The notes below the pieces were generated by a model, which was not told the DNA's origin, made no database searches, and worked only from the letters and a program-made list of their open reading frames with translations. Shown piece after piece: positions 1-5,653 of a stretch of DNA of 10,882 nucleotides. How positions within the stretch are numbered: position 1 is the stretch's first letter; every line of letters starts with the position of its first letter. The stretch is from assembly GCA_016935875.1 (NCBI GenBank), contig JAFGQD010000151.1:1-10882 (forward strand). Direction: 5' to 3'. A program made the translations under genes and the position numbers. This DNA comes from Deltaproteobacteria bacterium (GTDB taxonomy: Bacteria > Desulfobacterota > Syntrophia > Syntrophales > UBA2210).

Positions 1-433
1 GTTCCTCATTGATGATCGTATCGATGGATTCGTGTTGATCCTTGGCTATGAATCCCTTGATTTCGTGATAGTACAGAATGGAATCCAGCTCGCGCCGAAT
101 TGCGAAATCAATAGCGGAAAGCGTATCGGTAATCCCTGCCATCGCTGCATCTATCACTTCCTTTTTAAAAATAAGGTTATTGTCGGCATAGTTATGAAGA
201 TACACACCGTATTCCCCGGGGTAACTCTCAGGAGGTGCGTGAGTTTCTATCCGGGAGAGCATATCCTTGAATAAAACTTTGTGCTTATCTTCCTCACCGG
301 CAAGCCAGGTGAACATCTCCTTCGCATCTTCTTCCTTTGCCACCTGAACCGCATATCGATAGAAATTACCTCCATTTTCTTCTATCCGCATGGCAATTTC
401 AAAGATATCGCTTGCCTCAAACTGACTCCCCAT
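1..433 (-). CDS. Ferritin-like / rubrerythrin-type diiron protein, partial (C-terminus beyond left edge)
   Basis: The gene runs off the left edge; 144 codons are visible from an ATG at 433-431, preceded by an AGGACAGG-type ribosome binding site. The visible protein starts MGSQFEASDIFEIAMRIEEN and looks like a four-helix ferritin-like domain of the rubrerythrin superfamily. Helix 1 has a Glu pair at 18-19 followed by GGNFY. Helix 2 carries an ExxH motif (E48, H51). A later helix has RREL (E115), and the last visible residues INEE probably begin the second ExxH, whose His would lie outside the window. No C-terminal rubredoxin domain can be seen because of the cut. It follows the intact rubrerythrin gene by 108 bases on the same strand and is probably the last visible member of the oxidative-stress operon. 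From family knowledge it would bind a diiron centre and take part in peroxide reduction or iron handling. The family is fairly secure; the exact role is inference. Confidence 0.8.
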   Translation of the reverse strand, partial: MGSQFEASDIFEIAMRIEENGGNFYRYAVQVAKEEDAKEMFTWLAGEEDKHKVLFKDMLSRIETHAPPESYPGEYGVYLHNYADNNLIFKKEVIDAAMAGITDTLSAIDFAIRRELDSILYYHEIKGFIAKDQHESIDTIINEE

Positions 434-541
434 CTTTAGTCACCTGTCCTTTCTTCCTGTTTCCAGATCTCTCGTATGGTTCCTGCCGGTTCAGACCCTG
501 ATCTCAGGGCCGGTTCTCCGGATTCGCATCGTTCTTATTCC
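434..541. repeat. Short gap with hairpin CCCTGA-TC-TCAGGG inside a GCCGGTTC direct repeat
   Basis: Between the rubrerythrin stop and the next start, a perfect 6-bp dyad (496-501 with 504-509, loop of two bases) lies between two copies of GCCGGTTC (485-492 and 509-516). No T-run follows it on either strand, so it does not look like an intrinsic terminator. It could be an RNA-processing or mRNA-stability element within the operon. That role is inference only. Confidence 0.35.
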
Positions 542-1039
542 CTATTCAAATCCGACGAATTTTTCTTTATTTACACCGCATACGGGGCACTCTTCGGGCA
601 ATACCCCGTCTGAGACATACCCGCAAACCATGCATACATAGTATGTCGTCTCTTTCTCCTCAAGGACATGGTTCATGGCTTCCTTGTAGAGTTTCGCATG
701 GCCTTCCTCCACATCCCTGGACTGGCTGAAATAGAGGGATGCAGCCTTGTCACCGACTTCTTCCGCACGCTGTATAAAATTATCGTATGCAACCCCTGCA
801 ACCTGGGTTTCCGACTCAAAACTGTCCGCAAGATTTTCTTCGGTACTCTTTATTTCCTTGAGGAGCCGAAGGGCCCTCTTGCCGTGAATCTCTTCGGAAA
901 AAGAGATCACCCTGAACAGTTTGGCTAATTGCGTATATGCATCCTTCTCGGCCTGTTCCGCAAACACCTTGAGTCGCAGGGCAGCCTTTGACTCACCGGT
1001 ATATGCCTGATGCATGGCATCCTTGATTTTGTCGTCCAT
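542..1039 (-). CDS. Rubrerythrin with C-terminal rubredoxin-like domain
   Basis: A 165-residue protein, intact, with a ferritin-like diiron domain (about residues 1-128) followed by a rubredoxin-like iron site (about 132-165). Diiron ligand candidates are E16 in the GES motif, E49/H52 (ExxH in SEEIH), a Glu in SFESE (75 or 77) and E111/H114 (ExxH in VEEGH). The FeS4 cysteines are C136, C139, C151 and C154, with the short 11-residue spacer typical of rubrerythrins rather than of true rubredoxins. Known family members reduce hydrogen peroxide in anaerobes using electrons from rubredoxin. The start ATG is preceded by AGAGGAA at good spacing. Its beginning (MDDKIKDAMHQAYTGESK) matches the short rubrerythrin subgroup without the long N-terminal leader of classical Rbr. 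A separate truncated classical rubrerythrin start lies immediately upstream and overlaps it by 47 bases in another frame. Confidence 0.93.
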   Translation of the reverse strand: MDDKIKDAMHQAYTGESKAALRLKVFAEQAEKDAYTQLAKLFRVISFSEEIHGKRALRLLKEIKSTEENLADSFESETQVAGVAYDNFIQRAEEVGDKAASLYFSQSRDVEEGHAKLYKEAMNHVLEEKETTYYVCMVCGYVSDGVLPEECPVCGVNKEKFVGFE

Positions 1040-1205
1040 GAAAATTCCTCTGTATACCTTGAGTTATGATCCTCGAGGACATGATCTGTTCATACCCCTC
1101 TTCCTTGGCCTTTGAAGCAAAATAGGTATATCGGTTTCTCGCCTGTGATTCGCCGGCAAAGGCAGCCAGTAAATTTTTTTCTGTCTTGCTCCCCTTTAAC
1201 CCCAT
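993..1205 (-). pseudogene. Truncated classical rubrerythrin: 5' stub
   Basis: The first 41 codons (1205 to 1083) encode a textbook N-terminus of classical rubrerythrin (MGLKGSKTEKNLLAAFAGES, then QARNRYTYFASKAKEEGYEQI). The similarity then stops abruptly. The frame continues with 29 unrelated residues (MSSRIITQG and onward) to a stop at 993-995, inside the start of the next rubrerythrin gene. The rest of the diiron domain (both ExxH helices) and the rubredoxin-like tail are missing, so this cannot be a working rubrerythrin. Translation signals are intact: AAGGAG lies in the last codons of rubredoxin, and the ATG is three bases past that stop. The junction lies near 1082, beside a perfect palindrome TCCTCGAGGA at 1070-1079. 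The simplest reading is an internal deletion that removed the rest of one rubrerythrin gene and brought the next one close. It is not a simple frameshift, because the downstream gene has its own start and its own complete N-terminal GES helix. Confidence 0.82.
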
Positions 1206-1208
1206 TGC

Positions 1209-1370
1209 TTAGGTCTCCTTTTCAAAGTCATCCTTCGCTGCTCCGCAGACCGGGCAGGTCCAGTCATCAGGTAGATCTTCAAATTTCGTTCCAGGCTCAA
1301 TATCTGCATCCGGATCACCTTTTTTAGGGTCATACACATAACCGCATACTGTACAAACATACTTATCCAT
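1209..1370 (-). CDS. Rubredoxin
   Basis: A 53-residue rubredoxin, the usual length. The iron is held by C6, C9, C39 and C42 in two C-x2-C-G knuckles (CTVCGY and CPVCGA). The family core Y-x-Y-D-P, G-D-P-D, I-x-P-G-T, F-E-D-L-P and D-W-x-C-P is complete. It is a one-electron carrier in the cytoplasm. In this operon it most likely carries electrons from the flavin reductase-domain protein just upstream to the flavodiiron protein and to rubrerythrin. The ATG is preceded by GGGAGGAAA at ideal distance. It starts 30 bases after the flavin reductase stop, and its own last codons carry the ribosome binding site of the rubrerythrin stub three bases downstream. It is too short to appear in many ORF lists. 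Confidence 0.97.
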   Translation of the reverse strand: MDKYVCTVCGYVYDPKKGDPDADIEPGTKFEDLPDDWTCPVCGAAKDDFEKET

Positions 1371-1400
1371 GATGTTTCCTCCCTTTACCTTTAGGTTTAT

Positions 1401-1913
1401 TTATTCTTCAACTCCAATGTAATGAGGTGCGTTCTTCGGCGCCTTGCCGCCTTTGATGGTATGGTAATAGGCATACGTCATCGGGGTTTTATCCGACAGG
1501 ATGTCTCCGTCTATGACCTTGCCCAGGAACATTGTATGGCTGCCGATATCCATCTGCTTTACCATCTCACATTCCAAAAAAGCTGCGGTGGAATCAAGGA
1601 CTATCGGAGCTCCATTACGGCCTGTTCTGAATTTGATATCCTTGAATTTGTCGATATCCCGACCGCACTTAAATCCGAACGTGCCGATGAGGGTCATCGG
1701 GGCATCTTCCGATAAGATCGAAAGGGTAAAGACTTTGCTGCTCTCTATGAATTCGTGTGTCAGGTTTTCATGATTTACACATACCAAGATCGTTGCAGGG
1801 TCGGAGGTTGCCTGGATAACGGCGTTTGCGATCTGGCCGTTAAATTTGTTGTCTTTCCCTGATGTCAAAATATACATCCCGTAACTGATCTTGTGCAGAG
1901 CTTGTACGTTCAT
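1401..1913 (-). CDS. Flavin reductase-domain flavoprotein (stand-alone counterpart of high-molecular-weight rubredoxin N-domain)
   Basis: A 170-residue single-domain protein of the flavin reductase-like FMN-binding split-barrel family. Recognisable parts are the N-terminal start L-x-K-I-S-Y-G-M-Y-I-L-T-S, the FMN-loop region G-Q-I-A-N-A-V-I-Q-A-T-S-D-P-A, the V-N-H-E-N-L-T-H segment, and the core strand G-S-H-T-M-F-L-G-K-V near residues 143-152. In Moorella a protein of this type is fused to rubredoxin (Hrb) and works as the NADH:rubredoxin-type electron donor to FprA. Here the rubredoxin is a separate gene 30 bases downstream and the flavodiiron gene is just upstream, so the same path probably runs with unfused parts. 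The start ATG has AAAGGAT upstream. There is no C-terminal rubredoxin domain and no signal peptide. The family is secure; the electron-transfer role is inferred from context. Confidence 0.88.
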   Translation of the reverse strand: MNVQALHKISYGMYILTSGKDNKFNGQIANAVIQATSDPATILVCVNHENLTHEFIESSKVFTLSILSEDAPMTLIGTFGFKCGRDIDKFKDIKFRTGRNGAPIVLDSTAAFLECEMVKQMDIGSHTMFLGKVIDGDILSDKTPMTYAYYHTIKGGKAPKNAPHYIGVEE

Positions 1914-1968
1914 GAGTGATTATCCTTTCTTGTGAATAGGTATGTGCGGACCGGGCTCTTCGAGCGCA

Positions 1969-3147
1969 TCAATTAAGGTGGAGCTTCTTGTGCTTCTCAG
2001 CAATAGCGGCAGCCAGTTCATCCAGGGCCTTAAAATCATCTTCTGAAGGTACTCCTTTGCACAGGATGGGGTCTATGACCTCTACCTTGAGATTGGGAAC
2101 CATTCCGGCGAGTGTTTCTACCGTTTTCCCTCCCCATCCATACGAGCCGATAATGGAAAGGAATTTTGTCTTGGGCCGAAGGGCATTTGCCAAAAATGCG
2201 GCATAAGCGGCGTAAGGATGGGGGCCTGCCAGGATTGTGGGGGTTCCAATGACGATTGTAGCCGCGTCAACCAAGGCCATGGCGAGTTTTCCGATATCGG
2301 TTACTTCCAGGTTGAACTGTTCGACACGAACGCTTCTTTCTACAAGGGCTGATACAAAATGATCGACCATCCGTTTCGTGCTTTCGTGCATTGATACGTA
2401 AGGCAGGACCACGGTGTTCTTAGGAGGGCCGAGTATCCATTCACGGTAGGCATCAATAATAAATGCCGGCCGTGGATATATCTGTCCATGACTCGGAGCG
2501 ATCATTTCTATATCGTAAAGCGCGAGCTTTTCCAGGTTCTTTTCGATCACGTTCCGGAAAGGCATCATGATCTCGGCAAAGTAGCGCTTGGCGGGTCCGT
2601 AAACGCTCCCTTCATCGGTAACGTACAGATCGCTCGTTGCAATATGGGAACCGAAAAAGTCACAACTGAAAAGAATCCTGTCCTCTTCGAGATAGGTTAC
2701 CATGGTCTCAGGCCAGTGAACCCAGGGTGTATAGATAAACTTCAGGGTCTTGTCACCTAACGACAGGGTCTCACCGTCTTCGACGGTTATGAAGGATTCA
2801 TCGGGGATCCGGAGAAGATCGATAAGCATCCCCTTTGCCTTGGGTGTAGATATCAGCTTTGCGTCGGGGTATTTTTCAAGAATAAGCGGGATTGTTCCGG
2901 AGTGATCCTGCTCGGCATGGTGCGAAATGAGGTAATCGATTCGTGAGACACCCTTCAGCTTTGACAGGAGTTCCCCGGCCATGGAAGGATCAACTGAATC
3001 GAGCAAAACAGTCTTTTCGCTTCCTTCAATCAGATAGGAGTTATAACTCGTTCCGTCGGGGAGGGGGATAAGAGCGTCGAACAAGCGCCGATCCCAGTCA
3101 ACAGAACCCATCCAGTAAATGTGATCCTTAATTTTTTTTGCTTTCAT
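1969..3147 (-). CDS. fprA: Flavodiiron protein (A-type flavoprotein, rubredoxin:oxygen/NO oxidoreductase)
   Basis: A 392-residue protein with the two-domain core of class A flavodiiron proteins. The N-terminal metallo-beta-lactamase-like domain (about 1-245) carries the full diiron ligand set: H77-x-E79-x-D81-H82, H144 (PWVHWPE), D163 (SCDFFGSH) and H220 (PSHGQIY). The C-terminal flavodoxin domain (about 246-390) has the FMN phosphate loop S-M-H-E-S-T (252-257), the G-T-P-T loop (301-304) and the G-S-Y-G-W-G-G loop (334-340). Known members reduce O2 to water and/or NO to N2O with electrons from rubredoxin. There is no fused C-terminal rubredoxin or NAD(P)H domain, so a separate reductant is needed; the next two genes supply one. 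Its start is fixed by a strong GAAGGAGG six bases before the ATG. It is the first gene of the operon, with 55 bases to the next gene. It may equally be called roo; O2 versus NO preference cannot be read from the sequence. Confidence 0.96.
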   Translation of the reverse strand: MKAKKIKDHIYWMGSVDWDRRLFDALIPLPDGTSYNSYLIEGSEKTVLLDSVDPSMAGELLSKLKGVSRIDYLISHHAEQDHSGTIPLILEKYPDAKLISTPKAKGMLIDLLRIPDESFITVEDGETLSLGDKTLKFIYTPWVHWPETMVTYLEEDRILFSCDFFGSHIATSDLYVTDEGSVYGPAKRYFAEIMMPFRNVIEKNLEKLALYDIEMIAPSHGQIYPRPAFIIDAYREWILGPPKNTVVLPYVSMHESTKRMVDHFVSALVERSVRVEQFNLEVTDIGKLAMALVDAATIVIGTPTILAGPHPYAAYAAFLANALRPKTKFLSIIGSYGWGGKTVETLAGMVPNLKVEVIDPILCKGVPSEDDFKALDELAAAIAEKHKKLHLN

Positions 3148-3205
3148 GCTGGGCCTCCTTCAGGTCTCAAGAGTTAAAGAAATCCCCGCCATGTTCTGAG
3201 TATTT

Positions 3206-3245
3206 AAAATAGCATATATGTCTATATTGTCAAATATTATATGCT
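3206..3245 (-). promoter_or_regulatory. Promoter of the fprA operon with operator-like inverted repeat
   Basis: On the minus strand a perfect -35 TTGACA (3233-3228) is followed after 16 bases by TATTTT (3211-3206), which is itself preceded by TGC, giving an extended -10. It lies about 60 bases before the fprA start. A perfect 8-bp dyad, AGCATATA (3211-3218) with TATATGCT (3238-3245) separated by 19 bases, brackets the -35 and touches the -10, where a repressor would block polymerase. The promoter elements are seen directly. Redox or peroxide control is inferred from the genes served, and the arms do not clearly match any named regulator box. Confidence 0.6.
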
Positions 3246-3309
3246 GTCTGACCGCGTGTTTCGAAATCCGAATTATCCTAACCAGCAATCTTCAACTGGA
3301 AGTATCTAA

Positions 3310-3353
3310 CATTTTCCCTCCTCCTTGTTATTACAGGATTAAGGAGGGTTTTT
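3310..3353. other. Hairpin CCTCCTT/AAGGAGG: terminator-like on plus, SD-sequestering on minus
   Basis: CCTCCTT (3320-3326) pairs perfectly with AAGGAGG (3341-3347) across a 14-base loop. Read on the plus strand it is followed by G and then TTTTT (3349-3353), like a weak intrinsic terminator, but no plus-strand gene precedes it. Read on the minus strand, the AAGGAGGAGGG half is an excellent ribosome binding site just before an ATG at 3312-3310, and the other half would mask it. That ATG opens only six residues before a stop. Both readings are seen in sequence; neither function is shown. Confidence 0.4.
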
Positions 3354-3502
3354 CATTATTCTGAGGGTGAATTAAGGATAGTAGTAGCGGGTAAAACTTC
3401 TCGAAGTGGCGAAATACCGTTATACTTCGTCGACATGTATGATTTTGCGTAATAAAATCTGTATAGCGCGCGGTGAAATGGTAGTCAATTCTTGATTATA
3501 AA

Positions 3503-4954
3503 TCAGGAAACCAAGCGGATGCGGCCAGTTTGTACCCCTTGTTTTTTCTTATGCGAGGCAAGATTTGATCCCTGAGGCGTCTCTCCTTCAACGCCTTCCT
3601 CCACAAAATCAAAAATGAAATCAATAAAGATGTCAACGCACTCCGGACACAGTTGTGTGCCTCTGACATCCTCAATGATACTGAGGGTCTTGCCCTGAGA
3701 CATTCCTCTACGGTAGGAACGATCACTGGTCAGGGCATGATAGGTATCTGCGACGGCCGTCATGCGTGCCCAGAGGGGTATCTGAGTCCCCTTGAGCCCA
3801 TCCGGATACCCTTTACCATCAAACCGTTCATGGTGGTGTCGAATAACGGGGATAAGTTCCCGGATACTGGGGTTTGAGCCAAGGATACTCGCGCCGATGC
3901 TGGGATGCTGCCTGACAATCGACATTTCTGCCTCGGTAAGACGCCCCGCTTTGAGGAGTATGTTATCGGGCACACCGATCTTTCCAATATCGTGTAATCT
4001 GCCTGCAATGCCCAGCGATTCGATTTCATCGGGATTCATGTTCATCTGGGCGGCCATGCCGGAAACAAGCGTTGCCACCGCTTCTGAATGGCCCCGCGTA
4101 TAGTGATCGCGAGCCTCAAGGGCAACAATGAGGCTGGTAATGCTTGCCAGCATCATGGACCGTTCGGCTTCAAGGCGTTGTTTGTCTTTGAGGACAATGA
4201 GAAAATGATCAGACAAAAGTTTTTCTACCGTAATGACAACCTGCTCAAGGTTAAATGGCTTTACGAGATAGGCCGATGCCCCCCACTCCATCATGCGCCG
4301 CATAATACTCCGATCACTATTAGAACTCATTGTAACGAAGGGAATGCTGGCCAGTTCAGTGGTTGTGTGAAGAGTTTTGCACAATTCGATACCGTCCATC
4401 ACCGGCATGTTGATATCGCTGAGAATGAGGTTCGGGCGATTTTTTTCAATCAACGCCAGGGCCTGTTTGCCGTTTTCCGCAATCGCGACTTTAAATCCGG
4501 CCGTCTCAAGTCCTTTTTGTACTAAGGCCCGTATCGTCAGAGAGTCATCGACAACAAGGATCAGGTGCCTGTGGTTGGATTTGAATTTCTCGAGCACCCT
4601 CTCAATGGTCGAACAGAGTCCGCCGTTTGCTTCAGCTTTCGATATGTAGGCTGCCGCACCGGCCTGGAACCCTTTGTCGATATCCGTATCGCTGTCCAGC
4701 GAACTGAGCATAATAACAGGGATATTTCTGGTGGTAGGATTATTTTTGATTTCTTTACAGAACTTGAATCCATTCATGCGAGGCATCTCGACATCGGATA
4801 TAATCAGGTCAAAGGGTTCTGAAAGAGCACGTTCAAGACCTTGCTGGCCGTCCTCTGCCTGGGTAACCCGACTTCCGAACTCATCGAGCTGTTTGAGCAA
4901 TAACTGGCGAAAAACTGCGCTGTCATCAACTACCAATATGTTCGGTATGTCCAT
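3503..4954 (-). CDS. Tandem-receiver HD-GYP response regulator (probable c-di-GMP phosphodiesterase)
   Basis: A 483-residue protein with two receiver domains and an HD-GYP domain. REC1 (about 5-124) has acidic residues D10/D11, phosphoacceptor D54 in S-D-V-E-M-P and K106. REC2 (about 131-247) has D136/D137, phosphoacceptor D180 in S-D-I-N-M-P and K232-P233, so both look able to accept phosphate. The HD-GYP domain (about 270-450) keeps H289, the H321-D322 pair in HDIGKIGVPD, H350, the HHHE cluster at 373-376, G-Y-P at 382-384 and D403. These are the metal and catalytic positions of active family members, which hydrolyse cyclic di-GMP. A basic, Gln/Ser-rich tail of about 30 residues follows. 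No histidine kinase or output DNA-binding domain is nearby, so the kinase must be encoded elsewhere. The ATG has AAAGGA nine bases upstream. It is likely transcribed alone from its own promoter. Confidence 0.94.
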   Translation of the reverse strand: MDIPNILVVDDSAVFRQLLLKQLDEFGSRVTQAEDGQQGLERALSEPFDLIISDVEMPRMNGFKFCKEIKNNPTTRNIPVIMLSSLDSDTDIDKGFQAGAAAYISKAEANGGLCSTIERVLEKFKSNHRHLILVVDDSLTIRALVQKGLETAGFKVAIAENGKQALALIEKNRPNLILSDINMPVMDGIELCKTLHTTTELASIPFVTMSSNSDRSIMRRMMEWGASAYLVKPFNLEQVVITVEKLLSDHFLIVLKDKQRLEAERSMMLASITSLIVALEARDHYTRGHSEAVATLVSGMAAQMNMNPDEIESLGIAGRLHDIGKIGVPDNILLKAGRLTEAEMSIVRQHPSIGASILGSNPSIRELIPVIRHHHERFDGKGYPDGLKGTQIPLWARMTAVADTYHALTSDRSYRRGMSQGKTLSIIEDVRGTQLCPECVDIFIDFIFDFVEEGVEGETPQGSNLASHKKKQGVQTGRIRLVS

Positions 4955-4989
4955 AGATATGAGTCCTTTAATCTATAACTACAATCTAT

Positions 4990-5030
4990 GGCGCGAGAGG
5001 GACCTCCAACACACGGTCCCATCTCTCGCC
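4990..5030 (-). other. Strong imperfect hairpin in the leader of the HD-GYP gene
   Basis: Bases 4990-5004 pair with 5015-5030: six G/C-rich pairs next to a 10-base loop, one bulged base, four more pairs, one C/T mismatch and four closing pairs (14 pairs in all). It lies 35 bases before the start codon. No T-run follows on either strand, so it is not a standard terminator. It does not match the GEMM cyclic-di-GMP riboswitch consensus that I know. It could be a mRNA leader structure or an operator. Confidence 0.5.
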
Positions 5031-5082
5031 CGCATGAGAGAACAAAGTACCACAAGATGGTCACGGCCATTAAATAAATATT

Positions 5083-5110
5083 CTATCGGCATCTTGATCG
5101 TTTTTCTTTA
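5083..5110 (-). promoter_or_regulatory. Sigma-28 (FliA)-like promoter for the HD-GYP gene
   Basis: On the minus strand TAAAG (starting at 5110) is followed by GCCGATAG at 5090-5083. The FliA consensus is TAAA-N15-GCCGATAA; here the spacing is 16 and the -10 matches at seven of eight positions. A start near 5075 would give a leader of about 120 bases containing the hairpin at 4990-5030. Flagellar-sigma control would suit a cyclic-di-GMP enzyme, but the spacing is one base off and no flagellar gene is in view. Confidence 0.4.
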
Positions 5111-5212
5111 GGGCTTTTAGGGCTTGTTACAAAAAATAATTGTATGGGGTGGGAAGAAGGGTTTATGGATCTTCGTTTTTTGTTTTTCCTGGCGGCTAAA
5201 CGCATGTCACTA

Positions 5213-5653
5213 TCAAATAAGATAGCCCGTCGGCAGTGGTACCAGTAAAAAATTATGAAAGATGAGCCAGAAGGCACCAACCATCAGGGTATAGACGGCG
5301 ATTGTTGAAAGCGTACGCATAAAGGTCGGTCTCTGGAGGTCAAGGAAAAACGTAAGTGCGGTTAAACAAAGGACACTCGAAACGATAAAACCAAGAATGT
5401 TCAGAAGATAAATCCAGATAAAAGCCACAGCTGTTGATGTAGTGATATATCTCAGATTTTTCGGTAGAAAAGGTACCGTTTTCGGAGGTGCGGTCAGGAA
5501 CGTTTGAATGAGCATAACTGCTGAAAGGAAAACCATAAATATAATCAGCAGTCTGGGAAATATGGAACAGTTATACTGCAATTCCCCTGTCTGTGTCCAG
5601 AAGATCAGTCCTGTTACAATAAAAACGATTGATGCGATTCGATCAGTTTTCAT
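5213..5653 (-). CDS. tctB: TctB-family small permease subunit of tripartite tricarboxylate transporter
   Basis: A 146-residue, strongly hydrophobic protein with about four membrane segments (roughly 6-20, 32-52, 70-104 as a tight pair, and 114-136). The features typical of this poorly conserved family are the I-L-G-F-I-V-S-S segment at the end of the third helix and the C-terminal L-L-V-P-L-P-T-G motif. The small subunit works with TctA in the inner membrane, coupling cation gradient to uptake of the carboxylate delivered by TctC. The gene overlaps the end of tctA by 11 bases and has AAAGGAG upstream of the ATG inside the tctA coding region, so translational coupling is likely. It is the last gene of the operon. 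Identity rests on motif, topology and position; sequence conservation in this family is always low. Confidence 0.88.
   Translation of the reverse strand: MKTDRIASIVFIVTGLIFWTQTGELQYNCSIFPRLLIIFMVFLSAVMLIQTFLTAPPKTVPFLPKNLRYITTSTAVAFIWIYLLNILGFIVSSVLCLTALTFFLDLQRPTFMRTLSTIAVYTLMVGAFWLIFHNFLLVPLPTGYLI

Larger units (their letters stand above)
3148..3502. other. Non-coding gap between HD-GYP gene and fprA operon
   Basis: This 355-base gap holds the fprA promoter at its left end and a hairpin at 3320-3347. It also holds a weak 6-bp dyad, CGAAGT (3404-3409) with ACTTCG (3426-3431), which could be left over from gene-end signals of the response regulator. I find no convincing gene in it. The only frame with a good ribosome site is the seven-codon ATG frame at 3312-3292 on the minus strand (MLDTSS then stop), which is too short to call. 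No clear intrinsic terminator for the response regulator is visible. Confidence 0.6.
4955..5212. other. Gap between tctB and the HD-GYP gene
   Basis: This 258-base gap holds the leader hairpin and sigma-28-like promoter described separately. It also has a tandem AGCCCTAAA repeat on the minus strand (about 5107-5124) and a dyad CAAGATG (5053-5059) with CATCTTG (5090-5096), followed on plus by ATCG and a T-rich run. A T6 run on minus (5136-5131) lies downstream of tctB but has no clear hairpin before it, so I do not call a tctB terminator. No gene is supported here. Confidence 0.5.

Noticed and set aside
542..1205. A single frameshifted rubrerythrin spanning both frames
   Set aside because: Each frame has its own start, its own ribosome site and its own N-terminal GES helix, so these are two different genes, one truncated, not one gene with an indel.
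3316..3353. Intrinsic terminator for the HD-GYP gene
   Set aside because: The T-run lies on the plus-strand side; read in the direction of the HD-GYP gene the hairpin is followed by GAAAATG, which is not a terminator tail.
3476..3535. tRNA-like stretch with a possible anticodon stem (CTTGA/TCAGG) and a TGGTAG D-loop-like motif on plus
   Set aside because: The acceptor and T-arm do not form, there is no TTCAAATC-type T-loop, the implied anticodon would start with A, and the right part is the coding end of the HD-GYP gene.
4990..5030. Cyclic-di-GMP riboswitch in the HD-GYP leader
   Set aside because: The hairpin is strong, but I do not see the conserved GEMM core (paired helices with the joining adenines and tetraloop receptor) around it.
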